Shown here: positions 35,580 to 44,717 of the stretch, one piece after another
Position numbering within the stretch: position 1 is the first letter of the stretch
How the letters are laid out: each line of letters starts with the position of its first letter
Source: an uncultured Opitutia bacterium
Lineage (GTDB): Bacteria; Verrucomicrobiota; Verrucomicrobiia; Opitutales; Coraliomargaritaceae
DNA: 56,466 nucleotides
Direction: 5' to 3'
NCBI GenBank assembly: GCA_913041275.1
Contig: CAJWHF010000002.1
Location: 1 to 56,466, forward strand
Notes under the pieces: generated by a model
Told to the model about the DNA's origin: nothing
The model's input: the letters and a program-made list of their open reading frames with translations, nothing else
Database searches by the model: none
Position numbers and translations under genes: made by a program

Positions 35580-36707
35580 CTAGTCGTTAAAGAAATATCT
35601 TCCCTTGAGATTGCCTTCTGTGTCGTTGTCAACTTCCCAGTAGACGTCCGTCTGGATTTCGCCGCGAGGAGCCACTGGGCTATCCTCGGCAAATTTAGCA
35701 GATGCTTCGGCCTCGTCCTTCTTTTCTTGGTCAATACGCTTGGCCTCATCTTCGGTAAGAGTGCCATCATCTAGGAGTTGTCTCTTAATCACATTAACTG
35801 GGTCCTTGGTACGTTTGTATTCTTCAATTTCTTCCTTAGTCCGATACTTTTCATGGTTGGCGTCCGCTACCGAGTGGCCCCTGTAGCGATAAGTGCGAAT
35901 TTCTAAAAGAAACGGTTTGTGTTTTTCACGGGCACGAGTCATGGCCCGATTAGCAACCTCACGCACTTCGTAAACGTCGTGGCCATCGCAGACTTCCCAT
36001 TCCATATCAAAGCCCTCCGCACGGTGCGCGAGATTCTCAGCAGCTGATGATCGCTTGAGACTTGTGCCCATAGAGTAGCCGTTGTTCTCAATGACAAAGA
36101 CCACGGGAATATCCCATAGTGATGCAAGATTAAGAGTTTCCATAAAGGAACCTTGATTAACGGCGCCGTCTCCTAAGAAAGTTAGTGCACAGCCCTTTAG
36201 ACCTTTGTACTTAAGTGCAAAAGCAAGTCCAGCACCCAAGGGTGTTTGCCCCGCCACTATGCCATGCCCGCCCCAATAGTTTTTATCGGGTGCAAAAAAG
36301 TGCATAGAGCCACCTTTACCCTTGGAGCAACCTGTATGTTTCCCGTACATTTCCGCCATACACTCATTCATCGACATGCCAACAGCTAATGCATGGCCGT
36401 GATCGCGGTATGCTGTAATAATATGGTCATCTTTTCCCATTAAAGAGACGATTCCAGCAGCAACGGATTCCTGGCCTATGTAGAGATGAAGAAAGCCGCC
36501 GATCTTACCTTGATTGTAGGCGCGAAGTGAGCGCTCTTCGAAACGTCGGATGCCAACAATTGTTCTGTAGAGATCTATTTTCTCTTTGTTCGAGAGAGAC
36601 TCATTGATGGGAGCTGTGGCGAAGTTCTTGGACTTTCCAGGCATACTTGTGTTGGATTGAGCCTGTTTTTTGGCAGAGACAGCGATTTTCTTTTTTGTTG
36701 TAGCCAT
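35580..36707 (-). CDS. pdhA: Pyruvate dehydrogenase E1 component alpha subunit
   Basis: RFEERSLRAYNQGKIGGFLHLYIGQE; GKGGSMHFF; TFLGDGAVNQGSFMETLNLASLWDIPVVFVIENNGYSMGTS (ThDP motif); RYRGHSVADAN. Confidence 0.96.
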   Translation of the reverse strand: MATTKKKIAVSAKKQAQSNTSMPGKSKNFATAPINESLSNKEKIDLYRTIVGIRRFEERSLRAYNQGKIGGFLHLYIGQESVAAGIVSLMGKDDHIITAYRDHGHALAVGMSMNECMAEMYGKHTGCSKGKGGSMHFFAPDKNYWGGHGIVAGQTPLGAGLAFALKYKGLKGCALTFLGDGAVNQGSFMETLNLASLWDIPVVFVIENNGYSMGTSLKRSSAAENLAHRAEGFDMEWEVCDGHDVYEVREVANRAMTRAREKHKPFLLEIRTYRYRGHSVADANHEKYRTKEEIEEYKRTKDPVNVIKRQLLDDGTLTEDEAKRIDQEKKDEAEASAKFAEDSPVAPRGEIQTDVYWEVDNDTEGNLKGRYFFND

Positions 36708-36835
36708 ATATAAACTAGAGATAGTTAATTACCAATCAATAGCAAGAAAAAACCCTGATATATTAATATAGTATAGAAATAAAATACACGAATAAAAATA
36801 CACGAATAAAAATAGTATTAAGAGTAGTTTCTAAT

Positions 36836-37402
36836 TCAAATTTTAATAAGGTCTTCCTTTAAACTTTTTGAAATAGGTAGTTTTCCAAGCCATATAGTAA
36901 AATAATGCCTAGCGAAGTCTTCGCCTTCTATAGTAATAATAGGTAAATCGTTAATATGGAGAGTCGTGCCTATTCCTGGTTGATAGGTGAGCGATGAACG
37001 ATCACCTTTTCCTACAGTTTGGTAGGCTGTATTAAGCCGATTTAGTCGCGCCGTGATGCTATCGAGTTCCTCTGGAACTAGGTTCTTACGTAGCATTTTA
37101 GCTGAAGATTTGAGTATGATTGATTTGTCTACTCCTCTAAGGTACCGAAATTGGAGCTGATAGCTGGCTTTGGCATCTAAGATGTCTTTTCTTTGCGCAC
37201 CATCCTCAGCGTAAAGCGCGACGTCGTAGATTTTGAAGAACATTTTGTGAATATAGCGATGTTCTCCTATTTTATATAGCTTATCTTCTGTTGATGGTAG
37301 TCCAATCGATGTTGGAAAGGTAGGCTCTGGGGATTTTGCGTTAGCAACTGTGCAAATGAATAGTACGCTAGCTGTCCCTGCGCATTGGAGTACTTTTATC
37401 AC
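36836..37402 (-). CDS. Chalcone-isomerase-like domain protein, probably exported
   Basis: N-terminal signal peptide (CAGTASVLFICTVANAKS); IHKMFFKIYDVALYAEDG and RYLRGVDKSIILKSSAKML resemble the bacterial chalcone_isomerase-like family. Confidence 0.75.
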   Translation of the reverse strand: MIKVLQCAGTASVLFICTVANAKSPEPTFPTSIGLPSTEDKLYKIGEHRYIHKMFFKIYDVALYAEDGAQRKDILDAKASYQLQFRYLRGVDKSIILKSSAKMLRKNLVPEELDSITARLNRLNTAYQTVGKGDRSSLTYQPGIGTTLHINDLPIITIEGEDFARHYFTIWLGKLPISKSLKEDLIKI

Positions 37403-37421
37403 AAAACAGCTCTTTTAGGCT

Positions 37422-38177
37422 CTAAGCTCTAATCTTTGGGACGATCGATGAGATACCACCGTCTGCGACGAAAGTCTGTCCGGTAACAAACTGAGCATTC
37501 TCTGAATGAATCCATTTAGCAAGGCTAGCAATGTCGCCGGCTTGGCCAATACTGCCTAGCGGGTGCATACGCTTTGATATTTCTAGTGCTTGCGTGTTGC
37601 CTACGATGCTCTGGCTTAAGGGGGTATCGGTAAGACTTGGAGCTATGGCGTTTATACGAATGCCTCTGGAGCTATAGCTAGCAGCAGCGGATCTTACCAT
37701 AGCTTCTACTCCGCCTTTTGCGGCGGCAATTGCTTCATGATTAGCAATTCCAGTCTGAGCAGCGGCAGTGCTAAAGAACAGGCAACTGCCACCCCCTTGT
37801 TTTGACATAATTTTACTTATGCTGCGTAAGGCGTAAAAAGCGCTGTGTAAATTAGCCTCCAAAGTGCGCATCCAGTCAGCATCTGTGGTAAGGTGAGCAG
37901 GCTTAAGAAAAATTGAGCCGATAGCATGAGTGTAAGTATCAATAGAGCCTAATTTTTTGTGGAGTACTTCGATTGTTTCAACTACCTCATCAGGCCTACT
38001 GGCGTCACAACTAAGTGTGTGGCAGTTGTATTCTTGTGTAAACAGGTTAAGCTTATCTTTGTCCCTAGCAAAACCGGCAACCGTATGTCCGTCTGCAATT
38101 AGCGCTTTGGCAAGGCTGGATCCAATACCCCCAGTTATGCCACCGATTAGATGATTTCTGTCATTACTCATGCCCAT
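37422..38177 (-). CDS. Short-chain dehydrogenase/reductase (SDR) family oxidoreductase
   Basis: GGITGGIGSSLAKALIADGHTVAGFARD; catalytic S...AAAKGGVEAMVRSAAASY; RINAIAPSLTDTPL; TGQTFVADGG. The canonical YxxxK Tyr appears substituted (NHEAIAAAKGG). Confidence 0.88.
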   Translation of the reverse strand: MGMSNDRNHLIGGITGGIGSSLAKALIADGHTVAGFARDKDKLNLFTQEYNCHTLSCDASRPDEVVETIEVLHKKLGSIDTYTHAIGSIFLKPAHLTTDADWMRTLEANLHSAFYALRSISKIMSKQGGGSCLFFSTAAAQTGIANHEAIAAAKGGVEAMVRSAAASYSSRGIRINAIAPSLTDTPLSQSIVGNTQALEISKRMHPLGSIGQAGDIASLAKWIHSENAQFVTGQTFVADGGISSIVPKIRA

Positions 38178-38254
38178 AGATCGTTTAGTGGATAGATAGA
38201 TTACAGATTACCACGATTAAATACTAAGTGTCAGGACTGAGTGGTAATAGAATA

Positions 38255-38272
38255 AATCCTATAAATAGGATT
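38255..38272 (-). terminator. Weak hairpin downstream of the 1153-aa gene
   Basis: AATCCTA-TAAA-TAGGATT perfect 7-bp inverted repeat between the SDR and PEPCK-like genes; no clear U-run. Confidence 0.25.
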
Positions 38273-38286
38273 ATTATCTTAAATTA

Positions 38287-41200
38287 CTATATTTTAATTG
38301 GCTGTCTTCCTATGGTACCGACAAGCGAGTCAAGGTACTGTTTTGAACGTACCGTATCTAGGGTGTCCTTAGCTTCAGTTAGGCGGGTCTCTATCCCGAG
38401 CCGTTTGGCTACACCCGAGTGCGTTTCGCGCTGGAGAAAATGCTCTAAATAGGCAACGTTCTTTTGCCATTGATCAATGTCTTTATTCTGTTGATTCGCG
38501 AGTCGCTCGGCATACCAATCGCTTTCGAGTAAAGCTTCGCGGGTGAAGAGCCCACGTACTTTTGATGAATCTAGGTCTTCGCCCTCGTAGTTTCCATTCT
38601 TCATTATGTGAAGAATGGCTTTTAAGGGCGGGCAGGCGTCTTCAATTGAACCGTCAGCAAAGTAGTTATCGGCCGCTTGCTTGTGCGCGGCGATGATTGT
38701 CTCCATGCCTTCCACAAATGTAGCCATGTCCTGTAATTCTGGTTTGAGCATTTCCTCATCAAGCACTGAGCTCGGATTATTAAAGACGCGACCGAAGAAT
38801 ATCCGAACAAATTTAGCGGTTATACGGTACCCTAAACGACTAGCTAGTATGTGTCTGCCCTCATATTCAAAGTCTTCGACTTTTTCGAGGTATCCGTGCT
38901 CTAGCATCCATTTTGGATCGGACTCCTCGGGCTTGAGGCGGCACCAGATTTCTGGGACAAGAAGGCTAATGTCATGATCGACGCGGAACTTAGGTCCAAC
39001 GTATCCAGCGGCAGTAATAAAAGCTGGTTGATCTGTGACAAGATAGGATACCAAAGCATTATTAAGGTCGTAGATGGGAAGTAGTGCATTAAAAGGTGCC
39101 TTAGTTAACGCACCTTCGGAGCCAGCACCAGTTGTTGAGGGAGACTTTCCAGTAATACTAGATATATATTCCATGAATAACTCTGGTAGCTCCATGTGGT
39201 GTATCGGATTAAAAACACACAGTGCCTTGACTCCTGAGTTTGGTTCGGACGGATTATTTCTACGTCCTGGCAGGATAGAAGTAACCGGTCTTAGTAAGGG
39301 TGAATTGGAGTCTTGCCTACGATAAAGCCGTGAGCTCAGGTCTGCTAAGTAAAGTGCTCTCTGGTCTTTTAAGTCTGGTCGCACTTGGAGATAGCGAGGG
39401 TTTTTAGTCGGCGTGCCATCTACAATCCGCGGAAAGGCGTTGGTGCAGTAGTAATCTGGAGACTTCTTACTCGTAAAATCAAGAATCATATTGCGCATCG
39501 GATCGGTATATTGACCAAAGCGGATAGCATCTTCGGTTTCATCTTGCGCAAAGCTACGTTCAAGGGGCTCATAATTACTGAGAAAACTACCGTGGGAACT
39601 AAGGTCGGACTCAGCAGCTTTGTCGTAGCCACGGATAATTGCGTCGTCAGGTCGCTGAAAAAATCTGTACTCACAGTTATGTACAAATTTCGCAGAGGGC
39701 TGCGACCAGCCTGGAGGTAGACTGCTCAAAAGTGAAGTAGGTGCGACAGTCGACGCGGTAATGTCATCCTCTAACGAGATTTTAGCCGCAGGAGTAAAAT
39801 CCTTACGCAGTCCGAATGTTCGCCAAGAGCCTTTTTCTGTATAACCAACACGTAAATATTGAGTGAGCATTGCCTGCTCCCGATAGCGTAGAATTTTACC
39901 CGGCTTACCGTCAATTAAGTCGACGCTAAATCTTTCCCTCCATTGATTCCCCCAGTCTTCTTTGTAGTATCGCTTAATGATAAATACGAGTTCTTTGATG
40001 TTCTGCGGCACCGAATCCAACCATGTGTTATAGGCTTCTGTGTATACAGCCTTTGAGACTGTAAGAAGCTTGACCACTGATCCAAGTGATCGGTCTTTAC
40101 TCAGTAGTGTTCGTCCTTGAGTTTTATTCTTTGATTCTTCTAGGAAGCGCTGACCATACTCTTTATTGATAATTTCCTCAGCTCGATCAAAGTCCTTTTC
40201 GAAATCACTAACAAAAACCGGACCTGAGATGATAGCGTCGGTAATTGGTTTTGAAATCTCGGACTTACCGCCGCCCGAGACAGTGCAAGGTTTGTGGCAG
40301 ACACGGCTTTCAGCGGTATGTCCTACTAGTCGCCAGCGCCGACCTTCAGCTGGTTTTACCATTTGCACTTTGTACCCTGATGGTAAGACATAAGTGTTAT
40401 GGGGGAGAAGTTTGATCACTTGCTCTACGCCTTGGCTTAACCAACTAATGCGCTGAGAGTTTAACTCGATACGCGCATCTTCAGGGATGTAGATGATAGT
40501 ATTAAAGTTTTTGTCGACCGCGTAACCTTCGGGCTTCAAGTCGATACGGTCTATGTATTTAGCTATAACACTATCGAAGGTCTGATCCACTTCTGGATAA
40601 TATTGGCTGAGTTGGAAATCTTCTCCTAGATCGTAGCCTGTGAAGGCGAGTGTGCCGCCTGCGTGCTCCTCCTCAGCCAAACCGTTTAAATTAGCAGAAA
40701 AGCTGATTTGTGTTTTTACCTCTTTCTTACAATAACCAAAATAGTTATCTGCAATTGCTGTGACGACTACGCCGCGTGCGTCACGGCAAGTTATTTTAAA
40801 AGCGCCACCGTCATTGTAGAGTTCGTCCTCTTTTTCCCAACACATGCGATCGCGCTTTTGACGATCGGTAGCTTCTTTGATGTTAGGCAGACCTAGCTCC
40901 TTCTTTGTAGTCCCCATTAAATGAGGTGCTAGAATGACACAACCACTGTGTCCAGTCCAGTGAGAGGGGTCGAGACCGGCGTCATTTTCGGTAATGGATG
41001 GGTCACCAGCATTGCCAAAGATAGACTCAACGAAGTCGAGATTACTTACAAGGTTTCCAGGCGCGAAGAAGCGCACTTCCATTGTTTTTTCTTTGGAGAA
41101 TCCGGACACTTCAGGAACGACTACCGGACGAAGTAAGAGCGATGCCCAAGCGAGTGCTTTTTTCTCTCCATTTGCAAGGAACGGGAGTGTGAGTAACGAA

Positions 41201-41748
41201 TCGGGAGCACAATTTAAAGCCTTTGCAAAGAGGCGAGCAGCAGCCAGTTTAGGAACTGCCTTTTTGTCGTTTGGAATTGGGAGACCACCTTCTGTGACAT
41301 GAAAAACACCCTTCGTTGTACGTCGGTCGCTTTTTGGATTATGAAGTACGCCTTGTTGGATACGATAAGAATCGATGATAGAAGAACAAAAATAGTCCTC
41401 ATTCGCAGGTAGCGAGAGAGTACGTGCGACTCCGTGTCGATCTAAGACTAAAGTGTTGTTTGGTAGTTGAGGTGTTTCACTGGGGTCTAAGTCGCTGAAA
41501 TATTCTGTTATGAAACTCTGTACTCTGCGATCGCAGGGAGGAAGGTAGTCAGCTAATAGGCGGGATTTTTCTTGGTAGCTAGCTAATAGGGATTTACTCA
41601 AGCTGGAAAAGTGAGAGTCTTCTACGGACTCGAAAGTTGGTTGGCCAATTGATGTTAGCTTTAGATTTACATATTCAATAAGTGATGCCTCTTTGTGGGC
41701 ATAAGATGCAGTTTTGGGATCGAGTCCGAGCTGAGTAGTAAAGTCCAT
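38287..41748 (-). CDS. Large (1153 aa) PEPCK-like protein, candidate diphosphate(PPi)-type phosphoenolpyruvate carboxykinase
   Basis: Length is typical of PPi-PEPCK. DNYFGYCKKEV...AEEEHAGG shows a Y-x-G-x-x-K-K then His 20 residues after the second Lys, as in the PEPCK Mn-binding Lys/His pair. R-rich RRTTKGVFHV resembles the ATP-PEPCK RSPKDKYIV region. No GxxxxGKT P-loop seen. Confidence 0.6.
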   Translation of the reverse strand: MDFTTQLGLDPKTASYAHKEASLIEYVNLKLTSIGQPTFESVEDSHFSSLSKSLLASYQEKSRLLADYLPPCDRRVQSFITEYFSDLDPSETPQLPNNTLVLDRHGVARTLSLPANEDYFCSSIIDSYRIQQGVLHNPKSDRRTTKGVFHVTEGGLPIPNDKKAVPKLAAARLFAKALNCAPDSLLTLPFLANGEKKALAWASLLLRPVVVPEVSGFSKEKTMEVRFFAPGNLVSNLDFVESIFGNAGDPSITENDAGLDPSHWTGHSGCVILAPHLMGTTKKELGLPNIKEATDRQKRDRMCWEKEDELYNDGGAFKITCRDARGVVVTAIADNYFGYCKKEVKTQISFSANLNGLAEEEHAGGTLAFTGYDLGEDFQLSQYYPEVDQTFDSVIAKYIDRIDLKPEGYAVDKNFNTIIYIPEDARIELNSQRISWLSQGVEQVIKLLPHNTYVLPSGYKVQMVKPAEGRRWRLVGHTAESRVCHKPCTVSGGGKSEISKPITDAIISGPVFVSDFEKDFDRAEEIINKEYGQRFLEESKNKTQGRTLLSKDRSLGSVVKLLTVSKAVYTEAYNTWLDSVPQNIKELVFIIKRYYKEDWGNQWRERFSVDLIDGKPGKILRYREQAMLTQYLRVGYTEKGSWRTFGLRKDFTPAAKISLEDDITASTVAPTSLLSSLPPGWSQPSAKFVHNCEYRFFQRPDDAIIRGYDKAAESDLSSHGSFLSNYEPLERSFAQDETEDAIRFGQYTDPMRNMILDFTSKKSPDYYCTNAFPRIVDGTPTKNPRYLQVRPDLKDQRALYLADLSSRLYRRQDSNSPLLRPVTSILPGRRNNPSEPNSGVKALCVFNPIHHMELPELFMEYISSITGKSPSTTGAGSEGALTKAPFNALLPIYDLNNALVSYLVTDQPAFITAAGYVGPKFRVDHDISLLVPEIWCRLKPEESDPKWMLEHGYLEKVEDFEYEGRHILASRLGYRITAKFVRIFFGRVFNNPSSVLDEEMLKPELQDMATFVEGMETIIAAHKQAADNYFADGSIEDACPPLKAILHIMKNGNYEGEDLDSSKVRGLFTREALLESDWYAERLANQQNKDIDQWQKNVAYLEHFLQRETHSGVAKRLGIETRLTEAKDTLDTVRSKQYLDSLVGTIGRQPIKI

Positions 41749-41834
41749 TATATTTAATAGTTTTGGATTTTAATTAGATATTAATATATGCAAGAATCCT
41801 GCCTATATAAACATACACAACAAATAATAGTATA

Positions 41835-42536
41835 TTAATTCGCTTTTTCGGCGTTGTGAATTGCAACAATGGAAAAAGTTAGACCATTTGCTTTGATTGA
41901 ATTGTAGCCGGCACGTCTGAGTTGTTGTGTCAGTGCTTCTTTTGTTGGAAAACTTTCGATAGTACCTGCAAGGTAATCGTAGGCACTTTTATCCCCAGTG
42001 GCAAGTGCTGCGACACGGGGTAGAATAAATTTGAGATAGAAGTAGTAAAAGGGTCGTACCCATTTGTCTGGTTGCGAGAATTCTAATATAAATAACCTGC
42101 CTCCTGGGCGCAAGACACGCAAAATCTCCATCAAGCCCCGCTGTCTGTCTTCGAAATTACGTAACCCAAAGGCAATCGTGATAGCATCTACAGAATCGCA
42201 GGGCAGGGGAAGCTCCATACAGTCACCGAATGTGAATTCGATGTCCTGGTATATGTGTTTCGCTGCCCGCTTGGCTCGAGCTTTCTGCAGCATAGGCTCG
42301 CAGAAGTCCAAGCCAACTATTTGCACGCCTGTGCCTATTGTCTCTCGTAGTTTAAAAGCAACGTCGCCGCTTCCCGTTGCGAGGTCGGCTATCTCTTTCG
42401 GGGCAAACTCTTTTACTAGACGAGTTAGCACATGCCTCCAGTAGAAATCAATTCCTCCACTTAGGAGGTGGTTGGCTGCGTCATAACGACTAGATATACC
42501 AGCAAACATCTGACTGACTTTTTTTCCCTCTGGCAT
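41835..42536 (-). CDS. ubiE: Demethylmenaquinone/ubiquinone biosynthesis methyltransferase
   Basis: [76 protein letters not shown]. Confidence 0.95.
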   Translation of the reverse strand: MPEGKKVSQMFAGISSRYDAANHLLSGGIDFYWRHVLTRLVKEFAPKEIADLATGSGDVAFKLRETIGTGVQIVGLDFCEPMLQKARAKRAAKHIYQDIEFTFGDCMELPLPCDSVDAITIAFGLRNFEDRQRGLMEILRVLRPGGRLFILEFSQPDKWVRPFYYFYLKFILPRVAALATGDKSAYDYLAGTIESFPTKEALTQQLRRAGYNSIKANGLTFSIVAIHNAEKAN

Positions 42537-42640
42537 TAATATTTTCGAATAGTTATCTGAGTGAGTCTTCTAGTAGCTTGAGTTTATTTAGCCTATTAAT
42601 GGCAATGCTGGCGTAATTGCGCTAGCTTATTCAAGCTCAC

Positions 42641-44242
42641 TTATTTTTTATCTTTGACCTGTTCAATGCTGCGCACGACCCAGTTAGAAAGTTCTTTATC
42701 CGCGTTCTCTATCGCGAGCTTTCCAATTTTAAAGACTGTCTGTCCAGTATTGCTATGAATGATATTTAATCCGTACTTAAAGTCTCTAAATTTATCTTCG
42801 CACAGAGACTGGATTGTAAGATCACGATCGTTAGCTTCGTCGACTAATGCATCTACAGCAAATGGTTTAAACTCAAGAGTGAAGCCGTTCGCTTTCTCAA
42901 AAGCCGTAGCATATCGTTTAATATCATCCTCCCATACGGCTCTTTGTAAATGAGCATTGGCTTTTTTAAGTTCTGCGAGGCATTTACTAGGATCACTTAT
43001 CATATCTGTTGTAACTTCGAAGTACTTGATGGCAGTCGAGGGAAGTTCGAACTTATAGTCTCTAAATAAACGCTCCATAACGGTCATGATTCCTCGAGCT
43101 CCCGTACCTTCCTTGCTGGCATGTTCTGCGATGGCCATTATTGATTCTTTAGTTATATCAAAATTAATTCCATACCCGCGAAAGTCGTCTCGGTATTGGT
43201 GCAAAACACTTCCTTCGGAGGTTGTTAAAATATGCGCCAAGTCTGTGGCTGATAGGGCGGTGCATGCACATCTGACTGGTACGCGTCCGATAAACTCTGG
43301 CTCAAACCCGTATTTAATAAAGTCACTCGTTTGCGCATATTGTAAATAGCTAGAGAGATCTTCCTGGTCGTCATTTTGTGCCGCACCAAACCCCATCTCG
43401 CTATTGGCGCGATCTTTTTTAATAGATTCTGCTAGCTTGTCGAAGGCGCCGCTTACGATAAAAAGTATATTCTTCGTATTTATGGATTTGGCCTTAGGCT
43501 TTCCTCCACGTTGCATTTCCATGACAGCTTGCATTTGAGACATCATATCACTCGGGCTATAGAGGTTGACCTCAGTCTCTTCCATTAGCTTGAGCAAATT
43601 TATTTGCACTCCACGTCCAGAAACATCGCGCCCACCAATACCTGCTTCGCTGGCGATCTTATCGATTTCGTCTACAAAAATGATACCCTTTTCCGCTAAG
43701 TCTATATCACCACCTGCTGCTTTTACTAAATCACGAACTAAATCCTCAACATCCGATCCTACGTATCCTGTTTCAGAAAACTTTGTGGCGTCCGCTTTAA
43801 CGAAGGGTACTCCAATCAGACGGGCTACGTTTTGCATTAAATATGTTTTCCCAACTCCTGTGGGTCCGAGTAGTAGTAAATTCTGCTTGCTGTACTGTAC
43901 GGCCTCTGTGCGCTTGCCTGATAAAGATTGGCGCACATGGTTATAATGATCGCAGATTGCTACAGAGAGCACTTTCTTAGCATCGTTCTGCCTGATTACA
44001 AATCGGTCTAAGTAATCACGTATTTCCTTTGGTTTAAGATGAAAATTACGTATTTTTTCGAGGGTTTCAGTACTCTTATTTTTTGTCGAAGACGAATCTG
44101 TAGTGTCGCTTGATGAGCTTTCCGATGTGGCCGAATCATCTGGAATTTTGCGAGCGGAAATGCTGACATTAGAGTCCTTGAATAACTCTTTTAATTGCTT
44201 CTGAATTTCCTCGAAAGGGTTGGGGGGTTCTTTTTGACTCAT
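42641..44242 (-). CDS. ClpX-like AAA+ ATPase lacking the N-terminal zinc finger
   Basis: [14 protein letters not shown] (Walker A), [16 protein letters not shown] (pore loop), [13 protein letters not shown] (Walker B), [54 protein letters not shown]. No Cys4 motif at the N-terminus. Confidence 0.9.
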   Translation of the reverse strand: MSQKEPPNPFEEIQKQLKELFKDSNVSISARKIPDDSATSESSSSDTTDSSSTKNKSTETLEKIRNFHLKPKEIRDYLDRFVIRQNDAKKVLSVAICDHYNHVRQSLSGKRTEAVQYSKQNLLLLGPTGVGKTYLMQNVARLIGVPFVKADATKFSETGYVGSDVEDLVRDLVKAAGGDIDLAEKGIIFVDEIDKIASEAGIGGRDVSGRGVQINLLKLMEETEVNLYSPSDMMSQMQAVMEMQRGGKPKAKSINTKNILFIVSGAFDKLAESIKKDRANSEMGFGAAQNDDQEDLSSYLQYAQTSDFIKYGFEPEFIGRVPVRCACTALSATDLAHILTTSEGSVLHQYRDDFRGYGINFDITKESIMAIAEHASKEGTGARGIMTVMERLFRDYKFELPSTAIKYFEVTTDMISDPSKCLAELKKANAHLQRAVWEDDIKRYATAFEKANGFTLEFKPFAVDALVDEANDRDLTIQSLCEDKFRDFKYGLNIIHSNTGQTVFKIGKLAIENADKELSNWVVRSIEQVKDKK

Positions 44243-44337
44243 ATTTTCTAGTTTGACAGTTTTTTCACGATCCGAAGTATCACATCTTCCTTATTTGTTA
44301 ATTACTAATTCTGCAAGCCCAAGAGGCAAACATTCGA

Positions 44338-44658
44338 ATGTCCAATAATCTTACAAAACGCGATATCGTTTTAGATATCTATGATAAAACAGACTTTGCC
44401 CAAAAAGAGGTACGTGAGACAGTCCAGCTTACCCTCGAGGCTATAGCTAGCGCCTTGAGAGAAGGTCGTAATGTCGAACTACGTAATTTTGGCGTCTTCG
44501 AGGTGCAGGTTCGTAAGTCTCGTATCGGACGTAATCCTAATAAGCCTGAGACGGACGTAGTTATTCCTAAAAGAGCAGTGATAAAATTTAAAGCGGGTAA
44601 GGAACTGAAGGCGCAGCTGCAGAATATCGATATCGATGCGCTTGAAGGGGATGCTTAG
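44338..44658 (+). CDS. HU/IHF family DNA-binding protein
   Basis: LTKRDIVLDIYDKTDFAQKEVRETVQLTLEAIASALREGRNVELRNFGVFEVQVRKSRIGRNPNKPE. Confidence 0.93.
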   Translation: MSNNLTKRDIVLDIYDKTDFAQKEVRETVQLTLEAIASALREGRNVELRNFGVFEVQVRKSRIGRNPNKPETDVVIPKRAVIKFKAGKELKAQLQNIDIDALEGDA

Positions 44659-44702
44659 AATTATTCTGTTCCAATCGGAACTTAGTACTCTTACTACTGC
44701 AG

Positions 44703-44710
44703 TAAGGAGG
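44703..44710 (+). promoter_or_regulatory. Shine-Dalgarno site of hisS
   Basis: taaggagg 7 nt upstream of ATG 44718. Confidence 0.7.
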
Positions 44711-44717
44711 GCTTACA

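Noticed and set aside
39385-39720. 111-aa plus-strand ORF within the PEPCK-like gene
   Set aside because: Antisense to a long conserved-looking ORF; no supporting motif or ribosome site.
43566-43946. 126-aa plus-strand ORF
   Set aside because: Antisense to the ClpX-like gene; no recognisable motifs.
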